Source: Ophiobolus disseminans
Taxonomy: Eukaryota > Ascomycota > Dothideomycetes > Pleosporales > Phaeosphaeriaceae
NCBI GenBank assembly: GCA_010093685.1
Contig: MU006244.1
Location: 434,001 to 498,000, forward strand
Reading direction: 5' to 3'
DNA: 64,000 nt
Position numbers and translations under genes: made by a program. The notes beneath the pieces are model-generated. The model had not been told where the DNA came from, searched no databases, and worked only from the letters and a program-made list of their open reading frames with translations. Within the stretch, counting starts at the first letter, position 1, and the number at the start of each line of letters is the position of its first letter. Positions 10,619-20,609 of this stretch are shown piece after piece.

Positions 10619-12535
10619 ATGGCCACTCCGCAAGAGTCGATTACGACGGTAAACGGGAGGCGATGTACTCGCTCCCGGGCCCGAACTCTGGTCCCTTCTG
10701 TCGTTACTACGCAAGAGCCAGCGATTGTTACTCCTACTGAAGTTACCATCACCACACCCGCAGAACAGGCACCTCAAGTACAATCCAGCGCCGTCCAAGC
10801 ACCCGCCCAGGCCCCGTCTGGCCCTCCTCCCCCTCCAATTCCACCGCCGGCGGCAGCGTCTTCCTCTTCTCCAGCGCCAGTAGAGCAGCCAGTCGCCGCG
10901 CCAACCCCAACGCAGGTGGCAGTATCTTCGGCAATAGGTACGATAAGTGCGGTTCCCATCACACCTACGCCAACTCCTCCACTCCCAGAACCTGTGCCTA
11001 TTGTGCCATCTGGACAAGTGGCGGCACGGCCAAAGGGACCAGTGGAGGCTAGCAGGCCAGCGGCAGTTCCTTCGCAGGTCGCTGTGGTCACTCCAGACAC
11101 GCCTACGGCTTCAACACCAGCAAACTCTAACACGATACCTACAGCTGTTCTGCCACCTTCGCCGAACCGATCCACTCGCCAGACGCCGCTCGTCACCGTG
11201 TCTGGAGTCACCGAGTCGGCAGCCCCTCTATCGTCTCTCGCGGCAGAGCCAGAGCAACCGAGCCAGATCGAAACACCCACAGAACCCACGTTTATAAACA
11301 CTCCAATCGCTGCCCAGCCACCGCCACAACCAACAAGTATTCTGGTACCTGCTTTGCCGTCGGGAGACTCGTCGTCTGGAGTAATCGGACCCGATTCGGG
11401 GGACCTGGATGGCGATGGAGGTCTTACATTACCCACGGGTGATGCAAATATTGGAAGCATAGCCGGAGGAGTGATTGGTGGCGTTGCTGGGCTTGCACTT
11501 GTGTGTGCCTTGCTCTTCTTCTGCCTGCGGAAACGGAAAACAAAACAACCACGATGGGTCGAGAAGAACGTGGCAGGACCTCGGTTTGTCGAGAAAGTCA
11601 AGGCCATACCAGCCGGAGTAAGCGTGATATTTGCCAAGGTCAAGGGAATGAAGAGCAGACCAGCGCAGAACCCGTATCGGCGCCACAGTCAGCAGGACAG
11701 CATCAGCTCCATCTACTCGACAACATCCAACGACCAGGATGGCTTCTTTGCAGCAGAAGCCCCTGTTCGACGTTCATCAAGCAGGAAAAGCGAGAGGAAT
11801 CGGCTGCGCAAGAAAAACAGCAGCGTGTCTTCGCAGTCAACATTTGAAAGGATAATAGAGGAAAGGGAGAGAGAAGCCAACAACCCATTTGATGATCCCG
11901 AGCCTCCCAGGCTCCTTCGATTGTCCAACCCCGATCCCAATCAGTCACCTCGTGGGCCCGTCACACCACAGCCAGCAATGACACCAGCGAATCCATTCAC
12001 CTCACCATTGGACGATCGAGCAGTCCCGCCTGGTTGGCCAGAAGCATTGCCTCCCATCCTAGGGCACAAGCGCACTCAAAGCTCATTGTCTGCCCTTGGT
12101 TCACATCCTCCAACACTGTTGTTTGCCGGACCTGGCAACACTGCCGCTAAAGGTTCGAGTGGTCCACCGCCAAGCAGTCAAGCCCCGCCGGCTCAGAAGC
12201 GGCGCTCATCGATAGCATACCCTACTTTCGATGCGACATCTTCGGGGGCCTCAGGGGATTCCGACTTCGCACTATATGGCGAACCTGGACCTAGCCGGCC
12301 AGGCACCAAACTATTCACTCCAGGTCCGACTGGACGAACCGTGCGGCAATCCGACCCCTTCGACCTTGACCGTCCGGAAGTGTTGGGTTTCGGAAGCGTA
12401 GTCGGCCGCAAGGAAGTCAGAGCCAGCGTAACAAGGCAAGCCACGCGAGGAAAACGAACAAGCAGCGTAGGCAACTGGTCCACCACAAACGACTCACCCT
12501 ACCCATCCATATGGCCAGCCGGACGGAGGTCATAA
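10619..12535 (+). CDS. Single-pass Pro/Ser/Thr-rich plasma-membrane protein, 638 aa
   Basis: An uninterrupted 638-codon frame. Residues 1 to about 275 are very rich in Pro, Thr, Ser, Ala and Val (likely O-mannosylated and extracellular). One strongly hydrophobic segment follows at about residues 280-303 (GGVIGGVAGLALVCALLFFC), flanked by the stop-transfer sequence LRKRKTK. The remaining about 330 residues form a Ser/Arg/Pro-rich cytoplasmic tail without recognised domains. This layout resembles Wsc/Mid2-type wall-stress sensors, but there is no visible WSC cysteine domain, so that role is only an analogy. No signal peptide starts at the chosen ATG; a leader-like frame at 10527 in another phase suggests the N-terminus is incomplete or mis-spliced here. 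Confidence 0.7.
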   Translation: MATPQESITTVNGRRCTRSRARTLVPSVVTTQEPAIVTPTEVTITTPAEQAPQVQSSAVQAPAQAPSGPPPPPIPPPAAASSSSPAPVEQPVAAPTPTQVAVSSAIGTISAVPITPTPTPPLPEPVPIVPSGQVAARPKGPVEASRPAAVPSQVAVVTPDTPTASTPANSNTIPTAVLPPSPNRSTRQTPLVTVSGVTESAAPLSSLAAEPEQPSQIETPTEPTFINTPIAAQPPPQPTSILVPALPSGDSSSGVIGPDSGDLDGDGGLTLPTGDANIGSIAGGVIGGVAGLALVCALLFFCLRKRKTKQPRWVEKNVAGPRFVEKVKAIPAGVSVIFAKVKGMKSRPAQNPYRRHSQQDSISSIYSTTSNDQDGFFAAEAPVRRSSSRKSERNRLRKKNSSVSSQSTFERIIEEREREANNPFDDPEPPRLLRLSNPDPNQSPRGPVTPQPAMTPANPFTSPLDDRAVPPGWPEALPPILGHKRTQSSLSALGSHPPTLLFAGPGNTAAKGSSGPPPSSQAPPAQKRRSSIAYPTFDATSSGASGDSDFALYGEPGPSRPGTKLFTPGPTGRTVRQSDPFDLDRPEVLGFGSVVGRKEVRASVTRQATRGKRTSSVGNWSTTNDSPYPSIWPAGRRS

Positions 12536-13418
12536 TGAAGACGAACACCAGAAGACGTCGCGCAAGCTGCAGCTACAATGCGCACAAGCCGCGACACGAC
12601 ACCCACGCGCAAGACGCATGCTAATGAAAGTACATCATGGCGCTGATGATTCACACACGATGGCAGGAAGCATTCCGTTGGCCCCATCACACTGGCGTTT
12701 GATAGCATATTATATCTCCCTTTCCCACGCGCATCTCTGCATATCCATGTAGCATAACTCCTCTTGTCATCTTTTTTACTAGTAGCTTAGAATACCCCCT
12801 GTCAGTATGACCATTCGCTTCGCAAATCAAATCAAATCAATATCCACTACACAACCACTACAAAACCTCTATTATTGAACTCTGGATTGTTATATATATG
12901 CCCAGCTTCCTATTTTGAAAGTCTCCAGGGCGTACGTCGAAAAGCCAAGCCAATCCTTCGCAGCGACGTGAAACACGCTGGCCTGAGGATTTGTCACTCC
13001 TATGCCTGATGCGAGGCGTATGTACTCCACATTTCTTGACATGCACGTCAAGATTGACACATGCACCCCAGATACGTATTGCGCGTGCATGGATCGACGA
13101 ACGGAACGGGGCGGAAACGCAGTCGGGTGGTGTGGTATCCGGGGACGGCGAGCACATGTGCATTGGAAGGTCACGTGCAGTAGGAGTAGCTACCTAAGGG
13201 GGTATTGTAGGTAATATGTGTGCATTTTGAAAGCCGGGTATGTCCCGTGGATGTAAAATCGGCCGCCGACGCCAGGTATGTAATATCCTGGTGTATACAT
13301 GCCGCCAATGAAGATGAGAACCCAGACGCCTAAAGCAATGAAGATGGTCCTGATTCCTAGCCAACTGAGCAGTGAGAGCTGAAAAACCACTCAGATAACT
13401 CCCGGATCCATCACCGCT
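12536..13418. other. Convergent intergenic region
   Basis: Both neighbours end here, so two 3' UTRs are expected. Near 12826 there is a short direct repeat of AAATC. Short frames at 12858-13214 have no recognised product. Otherwise nothing is seen. Confidence 0.5.
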
Positions 13419-14936
13419 TCACTCCTCGTCCTCCTCATCCTCCTCATCCTCCGTCTCAACCTTCTTCTTGCCCTTCTTACCCTTCGCATCCTTCGCCTTC
13501 GCTTTCGCATCCTTCTTCTTCTTCCGCTCCACCTGCTCCGCAAGCCTATCCCGCTCCTCCGTCCCCTCCTTCGCCAAATCGCGCTCCAGCGTCCTAAACT
13601 CCTCGCTCTCAACATCCATCCCCACCAGACTCTCCAGCAGCTTGATTTCGCGCGCCCAAATACTTTTATCCTCCGTCTTCTTGCCGTTCTCGTCGAGCCC
13701 ATCGGTGGGGGTCTCGAGGACCATGGGTAGGCCGTGCAGACGCTCGTCGTTGACGATGTTGTGGAAGGAGCGGAGGCCGAGGAAGCCGGTGCCGATGCGG
13801 GCGTGGAGGTCGCGTTTGCTGTCGAGGGGGGCTTTGCTGTCGTTGATGTGTAGGGCCTTGAGGTACTCGAGGCCAATGACCTTGTCGAACTCGGCCATGC
13901 TTGCGGCATATGCCTCGGGCGTGCGAAGGTCGTAGCCAGCAGCGAAGACGTGGCATGTGTCGAGGCACACGCCGATGCGCGACTTGTCGTTTACGAGCGC
14001 GATGATGTCTGCGATGTCGCGGAAAGTGCCGCCGATGGTGTTGCCTTGGGAAGCCATGGTCTCGAGGACTGCAATGACGTCGCCGCTAGCTGGGTCGCGG
14101 TGAGCTTTGTTGATGTTCTCGGCGATGGTGCTGACGCCCTCGTTACGAGTAGTAGCATTGGCGTTGCCGGGATGGAAGTTGTACAGCTTGATACCCAGGG
14201 TATGGCAGCGCGTGAGGTCGTCCAAGAAGGAGTCGTAGGCCTGCTTCTTGCGCACAGGGTCGGGATGCGCCAGGTTGACGAGATAGGAGCCATGAGGGAG
14301 GCAGCACTTGGCGACATCTATCCCGTGCTCCTTGCAGCCTGCGATGAAGAGGCGCGCGAACTCGGGATCAAGCTCTGGGTTTATCCACTTTCGCTGGTTC
14401 TTGAAGAAGAAGGCGAAGGCGTTGCCGCTGGAACTGTTAGCAATGAAACGTCACTTGAAAGAGTGACCTGTCTATCTTCGCCGCATTATGAGGTTCTCTA
14501 CGGTACCACAGAATACACTGAAGATAGACAGGACACCTTGAGAGGAACGTACCCGATGTATATGAGGTTGGCGACTGCATTGTGCACGCCTAAATTACGG
14601 GTATCCGGGACTGGTTAGTCATGAACTTCTGGTATAATGTGGGGGTGATGGGGAAGACTAACCGCCGGCGGTGCTGACATGCGCACCTGCGATCAGCTTG
14701 GTGCCTGTAGACCTCTCCGCAAGCGGGGCAGCAGCTTCTTGCTGCTTCTTCTTGCGTGGGCGGGTCTTCTTCTTCGTGACCTTCTCTTCGGTCTCTTCCT
14801 CCGAAGACAGCGCCTCGGTCTTGCGCTTCTTGCCCTTCGGTGCCGCCTTAGCGGGAGTGGGAGCTTCCACCTTGGGGTCGTCGGGTACTGGTGACAGTGA
14901 CGAATCTGAGGGCACATCCGTTAGTTTTCTGGCCAT
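13419..14936 (-). CDS. APN1: AP endonuclease, endonuclease IV family (Apn1), 439 aa or 570 aa
   Basis: Minus-strand exons 14936-14663, 14589-14553 and 14427-13419. The enzyme cleaves the DNA backbone 5' of abasic sites in base-excision repair. The endonuclease IV TIM-barrel metal-site motifs appear in order: CCLPHGSYLVNL, YNFHPGNA, VLETMASQGNTIGG, GVCLDTCHVFAAGYD, LKALHINDSK, RDLHARIGTG and LPMVLETPTD. These supply the His, Asp and Glu ligands of the three-zinc centre. A basic N-terminal region (KGKKRKTE, KKKTRPRKKKQQ) and a Lys-rich then Asp/Glu-rich C-terminal tail probably serve nuclear targeting and regulation. The second intron's acceptor at 14428 restores IGGNAFAFF, the expected family sequence. 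The frame stays open upstream to an ATG at 15329, adding 131 residues with a mitochondrial-presequence character. It is divergent from DIM1. Confidence 0.93.
14467..14532. repeat. 13-bp perfect inverted repeat inside APN1 intron 2
   Basis: CCTGTCTATCTTC at 14467-14479 is matched by its exact reverse complement at 14520-14532, with a 40-nt loop. Both arms lie inside the 125-nt second intron of APN1. The intron RNA could fold into a stem that brings the splice sites closer together. Its length and stem resemble the introner-like elements known from Dothideomycetes, but one copy proves nothing. Confidence 0.75.
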
Positions 14937-15537
14937 TTCCACGGTTGTTAGTGGATAGCCGGCTGTTGTGTAAGAGGGAGAGTCAAAAGACGCGGGGTCG
15001 AAGTTTCTATAGGAAGGCCACGATCGTAGACCTTGGCGTTGGAGGTGAAAGGACACACCCCTGACGTGACCACGTGGGAAGCCCGAGGGGAAGGACGATT
15101 GAGGAAGTTTCGCCACCGACAATGACTCAGCGGTACGACAAGCTGCCGGTGAAGGTCGAAATTGAGTGTGGAAGCGGACGTTGTTGCCAATATAGAATGA
15201 AGCGCGTTGCGAGCGCGTCTTCGATGACGAGCACGTCAGGAGACAGCGAGCAATAGAAATGGGGCTAAAAGAGCAACTGAGACACAAGGAGAGTACATTG
15301 CATTTTAAGACGCAAGAAGACGATGCCATACAGATCGAGGCATGACGTGCTGCAATGGAGGTGAAGAAAAAGTCGAATCCGACGAGACGTTACGCGTCGA
15401 GTTCAACGCCAAAGCACGTGGTGTGGATCCCCACCAAAATGTTTACCGGTATCGATAAGAATTCACGCCAAAAATTTGGCCCACATGCCGCACGACAACA
15501 CCATAACCACCTCTCCTGACACTTCCCACCCGCCACA

Positions 15538-16677
15538 ATGCCCAAAGACAAGCGAAAACGCACAAATGGCGCCGCCGACGCCTCGCCCTACTCGAAGCCG
15601 TCCGCCAAAGCCTCGGCTGCGCACTCAATCTTCAAGATGGACAAGGACCTCGGTCAGCACATACTCAAGAACCCGGGTGTCGCAAGTGCAATCGTGCAAA
15701 AGGCCAACCTCAAGCAATCCGACCACGTCCTCGAAGTGGGACCCGGAACAGGAAACTTGACGGTGTTGATATTGAAGGCGGCAAAGGCAGTCACGGCAGT
15801 CGAGATGGATCCTCGAATGGCCGCTGAATTGACGAAGCGCGTCCAAGGCACACCCGAGGCGAAGAGATTAAAGGTCATGCTGGGAGACGTCATCAAAACC
15901 GAACTCCCACACTTCGACGTCTGCATATCGAACACGCCCTACCAGATCTCCTCGCCGCTCGTCTTCAAACTCCTCTCGCTCCCCAGCCCGCCACGGTCCT
16001 GCATACTCATGTTCCAGCGCGAATTCGCCATGCGCCTCTTCGCCAAACCCGGCGAGAAGCTCTACAGTCGACTATCCGTAAACGTCCAGATGTGGGCCAA
16101 GGTCAGCCACATCATGAAAGTTGGACGCAACAACTTCAATCCCCCGCCCCTCGTCGAGTCCAACGTCGTGCGCATCGAGCCCAAATTCCCGCGCCCTCAG
16201 ATCGCATACGAAGAGTGGGACGGCCTGCTGCGCATCGCCTTCGTGCGCAAGAATCGCACACTACGCGCCTCGTTTCTCGGCACCGCCGCCGTCTTGGAAT
16301 TGCTGGCGAGCAACTACCGCCTCTTCTGCGCGCAGCACGACATCCCGCTCGACGACTCGCCCGTCGACCCCACCGCAGACTCGGAAACAATGGAGATCGA
16401 CACTACGGCGGAAGAAGAGTTCAACGGCTTTTCAGACCCGGATGATCCGGATGATGAGCTGCCGGATTTCTTCAAGCAGATGCAGGCCGAGGGCATGAAG
16501 AAGAACGGCGCGAATCGGAAGCGGAAGGGTAGGGTGAGCGAGTTGGTTAGGGAGAAAGTTAGGAAGGTACTTGAGGATGATACGCAGTTGGCGGATAAGC
16601 GCGCGCGGATGTGCGACGAGGGGGACTTTTTGAAGTTATTGTATGCGTTTAATCAGGAGGGTATACACTTCAGCTAG
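15538..16677 (+). CDS. DIM1: 18S rRNA (adenine-N6,N6) dimethyltransferase Dim1, 379 aa
   Basis: A single-exon gene for the KsgA/Dim1-type enzyme that dimethylates two adjacent adenines near the 3' end of 18S rRNA and is also needed for pre-rRNA processing in the nucleolus. Visible features in order: a Lys/Arg-rich N-terminus; DKDLGQHILKNPGVASAI; the SAM-binding loop LEVGPGTGNLT (about residues 63-73); the acidic VEMDP; the catalytic NTPYQISSPL (family consensus N-L/I/P-PY, here with Thr); and FQREFAMRLFAKPG. A C-terminal extension (about 120 residues) ends in a Lys/Arg-rich region typical of eukaryotic Dim1. The length matches the family, though somewhat longer than the yeast protein. Start context CACAATG is good. 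It shares an upstream region of about 0.2-0.6 kb with APN1. Confidence 0.97.
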   Translation: MPKDKRKRTNGAADASPYSKPSAKASAAHSIFKMDKDLGQHILKNPGVASAIVQKANLKQSDHVLEVGPGTGNLTVLILKAAKAVTAVEMDPRMAAELTKRVQGTPEAKRLKVMLGDVIKTELPHFDVCISNTPYQISSPLVFKLLSLPSPPRSCILMFQREFAMRLFAKPGEKLYSRLSVNVQMWAKVSHIMKVGRNNFNPPPLVESNVVRIEPKFPRPQIAYEEWDGLLRIAFVRKNRTLRASFLGTAAVLELLASNYRLFCAQHDIPLDDSPVDPTADSETMEIDTTAEEEFNGFSDPDDPDDELPDFFKQMQAEGMKKNGANRKRKGRVSELVREKVRKVLEDDTQLADKRARMCDEGDFLKLLYAFNQEGIHFS

Positions 16678-16815
16678 ACTTGGAGGACTTACGACCAAAT
16701 GACCGCATGGATGGCGTTGGATATATTGTGGGCGTATAGGCGTTGGGATATACCAAAAAGCATGCACATTTCCTTGTAGTTTGTATACCTTATCTAGAAC
16801 CCTCACATCAACACT

Positions 16816-18532
16816 TCACACATCCTCCTCAAACGCCCTAACAACCAACCCCCTCTCCCCAAGATGCTCCTTCACCTGCCTAACCGTATACTCCCCGCGA
16901 TGAAACATGCCCGCGCCCAACGCCGCATCTGTGCTCGTCTCCCTAAAAACCTCTTCAAAGTGTCCCGGCTTCCCCGCTCCACTACTCGCAATCACAGGAA
17001 TCTTGATCGCGGCTTTGACATCGTTAATCAACTCGAGATCAAAGCCGCTGTTGCTGCCGTCCTTGTCGATGCAGTTCAGCAATATCTCACCGGCGCCCAT
17101 GGCTTCGACGGCCGTGACGAGTTGGCGGACGTCGAAGTCTCGGCCCTCGCGCCCGCCTTTGATGGTGCATTGGTACCAACAGTATTCTTCGCCGTTCGGG
17201 CCGGGGCGCGAGGTTTGTATAGTGTGGTGTTTTGTCGCATCTGGGGAGGCGACGTACACGCGCCTGGGGTCTACACTGATGACGACGGCTTGGTTGCCGT
17301 ACGCAGCTGATATACTTTCAATGGCGGTGTTGCCGGCTAATTTTGCGCCGCGGGCGTAGTATTCCTCTGCGGCGGTGACGGCGTCGGAGCCGATGCTTAC
17401 CTTGTCGGCGCCGGACTTGAAGTACATTGTTGCGATTGCGAGGGCGGAGATGTGCGTTCCATCAACGTCGACTGAGTCGCGGATGCCGCCGCCGATGGTG
17501 AGGGGCACGAAGACGGTTTCGCTGGTGCGGCGGAGGATCTCGAGCATGGGCGTGTCGGCGACGGGGCAGTTGCGGAAGGAGGTGATGTTGAGGAAGGTGA
17601 CTTCGTCGGCGCCTTGTTCGTAGTACTTCTTCGCCATGTCGACGGGCTTGCCGAGGTTGCGGACTGCGTTGCCCTCGCCTTCCTTTTCTCGCACGTCGTA
17701 TTGGTCGCCTTTTGTGACTACGAGGTCGCCCTGGTCGTTGGTTCGGACGTCGAGGCATGCAATGACACGTCGTGTCAGCCCCTCTCTTGTCGCGGAAGTG
17801 GATGGCTTCTCTGGCAGCTTCTGTGACCTCGTCCCATCCAGAAAAGCCTTGAGAACACGCAGGCCTGCAGCGCCACTCTTTTCAGGGTGGAACTGTGTCG
17901 CGAAGATGTTGCCCTTTGCCACTGCCCCAATAAACTCCTCGTCTCCATATCGTGCCGTTGCGACAGTCCAGCCCAGCTTCTCCAGCTTGCCCTCCTCGTA
18001 TGGCGCAGCGTATGAATGAACGTAGTAGTACTTGGAGCTCGGTCGTAGGCCGTATAGAGATTCGTCCGTAACTGCACCACCCCGTGATGTGTTTGCGCTG
18101 TTCCATCCGATGTGCGGCACGCTCTTGTCTGTCGCGTCAAATTTCTTCAGTCGCGACGGTATCACGCCCAGTCCCTTGACCTGGGGGTTCTCTTCTGAGC
18201 CCTCAAACAGTGCTTGTATCCCCACACATATCCCCATAAACGGCTTTCCAGCTTTGATATGTTCGCGTATCGGTTCAACGTAGCCCGCCTGCTCGAGTTG
18301 CGACATGCAATGTCCGAAGTGGCCAACGCCGGGGATGATGAGTTTCTAGGGAGCCACCTGCATCAGCGCATGTCAATTGGTGTATATACGCAAGGATGAG
18401 GGGCCATACATCTGCTGAAGGCACATCGGCTGGCGTCTTCACCCACTCGACCGTGTATCCAACCTTTTCAATGGCATTGACGAGTGAGCGGACATTGCCC
18501 GCGACGTAATCGAGGAGGTGGACTGTCGGCAT
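16816..18532 (-). CDS. HIS7: Imidazole glycerol phosphate synthase His7 (HisH-HisF fusion), 550 aa
   Basis: Minus-strand exons 18532-18410 and 18345-16816, with a 64-nt intron (18346-18409). It catalyses the glutamine-dependent step of histidine synthesis that yields imidazole glycerol phosphate and AICAR, which feeds purine synthesis. The N-terminal half is a class I glutamine amidotransferase: the oxyanion region KLIIPGVGHFGHC, nucleophile Cys81 in GICVGIQALFEGS, and His194/Glu196 in TQFHPEKSG. The C-terminal half is the HisF barrel: RRVIACLDVR-type start, GGGIRDSVD, INCIDKDGS-like LLNCIDKDGSNSGFD and SSGAGKPGHF near the phosphate-binding sites. Length is nearly that of yeast His7 (552 aa). 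The gene is convergent with DIM1 (138 nt apart) and divergent from IMP3 (about 300 nt apart). Confidence 0.97.
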
Positions 18533-18836
18533 GATGAGGAAGTGTGAACAGAGGACAGGAACGAAAGACGCGCGATAGATGGCAAGAGTCAGCGACAGTA
18601 AAAAAGTTGGACCCCGCCGACCGCGGCGTCATTGGGTCGGTGGTGGGGCAGGAACGCAGCCCTGCATGACCGCGCTAGCGTCCCAAGCGCGTCGTGGGGA
18701 ATGCCAAGCTTTCAACTTTTTGAGCCCCGACGTCTACGACACCACACTTCACTGATACCCACCCACAACACCCAGAGGAGTCCTCGTACCTGCGATACAA
18801 CCACGGCAATAAGGCGACTCATAAAGAATCCTCAGG

Positions 18837-19580
18837 ATGGTGCGAAAACTCAAGCATCATGAGCAGAAGCTGCTCAAAAAGGTAGGCACGACCCGCGCTC
18901 TCTCCTCAACACCCACTCACGCGCCTAGGTCGACTTTAATACATTCAAATCAGACCAAGACCACCGGGAAGTCGCAGTCATGAGACGTTACGCTATACAG
19001 GGGAGGGACGATTAGTAGGTCGCCCGTCCCAATTATTACTTCGGTGGAGAGCACATCATTTATTAGCCAAGTCACTAACTTGCTGTTCCTAAAGCCGCAA
19101 ATATAACCAGCTTGCGGGATCTACACGTGCACTTGCCCACCGCCTCGCAAATCTCGACCCTTCAGACCCGTTTCGCCGAAAACACGAAGACTTGATGCTC
19201 GAGAAGCTGTTTGATATGGGCGTACTCGGCACAGGTGGCGGAGGCCGGGGGAAGCTCAGCGACATTGAGCACAAGCTTACAGTCTCTGCTTTTGCGAGGA
19301 GAAGACTACCTGTCATCATGACAAGACTACGCATGTCTGATACCATACAGGCGGCAGCCAAAACTATAGAGCAGGGCCATGTCCGTGTGGGCACAGATGT
19401 GATTACGGACCCGGCATACCTAGTGACTAGGTGAGTAACTGGAGCAGACTATGGAGAACGTAGCTAACAATGACCAGGAGTATGGAAGACTTCGTCACCT
19501 GGGTCGATTCGTCCAAGATCAAGCGCAACATCATGAAGTACCGCGACAAGCTGGACGACTTTGAGCTCGAGGCGTTATGA
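18837..19580 (+). CDS. IMP3: U3 snoRNP protein Imp3, 189 aa
   Basis: Four exons, 18837-18881, 18929-19014, 19095-19430 and 19478-19580, all phases consistent; the last intron shows a GCTAAC branch site. The product is a small-subunit processome component that binds the U3 snoRNA and Mpp10 and helps U3 pair with pre-18S rRNA in the nucleolus. The N-terminus MVRKLKHHEQKLLKKVDF is highly typical of Imp3, followed by the Tyr-rich RYAIQGRDDYRKYNQLAGS. An S4-type RNA-binding domain lies at about residues 105-170 (contains LRMSDTIQAAAKTIEQGHVR). Length matches yeast Imp3 (183 aa). The gene is fragmented into short exons, which explains why no single long frame is seen. Together with DIM1 it makes two 18S-maturation genes within 4 kb. 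Confidence 0.95.
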
Positions 19581-20609
19581 GACAAGATTAGCATCGCGCA
19601 TTAGGCGGCGTTTCGGATACCACAGCATTTACAGGCGTACAACTTCCAACATAATGATCCCATCAAGTTCATTCATTCTCCATTCTTCGGTCATTTTTTA
19701 GCGGCAACGATATTTTGATCTCCATGTTCCGACACCATGGATACGTAGCGTGTCAGATCCCAAGAACACATTGACGCCTTTTCGGCCGTTCTATCAGCAT
19801 GTTCGCCCGCATAATCTAAGGCCACTAATCAATTTCTGACAGCATTGCGAATGTCCGGTCACAAAAGTAGCGCAGATCTCCGACGATAGCTATCTCTCCT
19901 CCCACGCTCGAATGGTACAATCTGCTCCATGCAGTCGGATCCACCGGCGAAGAAGATACCCTGGAAGCGGATGTAAGAAATAACCCGTGTAACACTCATC
20001 ATAGAGCTGCACTGGCCATCGCCAAAGCTACACAAGGCAATGAGAATGCGCTTTCGAGCTGGCTGAGTCTTACACAAGACGACATTGAGCAACATTGTCC
20101 AGCTTTTTACGCGGAAGTTCCATGTCAAAGCCCTTCGCATCACGGCAGCCACCAAGCCTATGGCTAGAATCCGCTACCACGCTACACAAATACAACGCTC
20201 TGTAGAAACGCCATTAGGTGCCATTGTTGGTGCTTCCGTACGGCATGCAACATGCAGTCGTCATTGGTAGGGGTAAACGGAGTCGAACACAACGACAGCC
20301 TCGGCTTCCCCGCATCGACGCACGCATGCCCTACGCGGACTCTAGACCCACTCTTTGTACTGATTATCTAGTCCGGCGAACGACCCGAGTAGCTAGGCTA
20401 ATCTTGAATCCTTTAAGGTGAAGTGGAAGGGTAGGCCCCCTCTAATTATTGCCGGTCCGATGAGCATCCGTGCCGATGCACGACGTCGTACCTGCGATTA
20501 GCATGTAGCTACTCTTCAAGCTGCCGTACAAATCGTCGCATGGCCCGTTTTGTCACCAGATGCGCATTCCCGGCCTCAGCTTTCTATCCTGACATACGTG
20601 TTCGAAACA
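19581..20609. other. Intergenic, no supported gene
   Basis: About 1 kb with only short frames. A GGAGTCGAACAC sequence near 20278 resembles a reverse-strand tRNA B box, but no acceptor stem or A box can be built around it. The 3' end should hold the promoter of the monooxygenase gene at 20610. Confidence 0.45.

Noticed and set aside
10774..11643. 289-codon Gly/Thr-rich minus-strand frame
   Set aside because: It is the antisense shadow of the Pro/Thr-rich membrane protein, with the biased composition expected of a shadow.
20215..20345. Possible minus-strand tRNA (B-box-like GGAGTCGAACAC)
   Set aside because: No complementary acceptor stem, A box or anticodon arm can be drawn around it.
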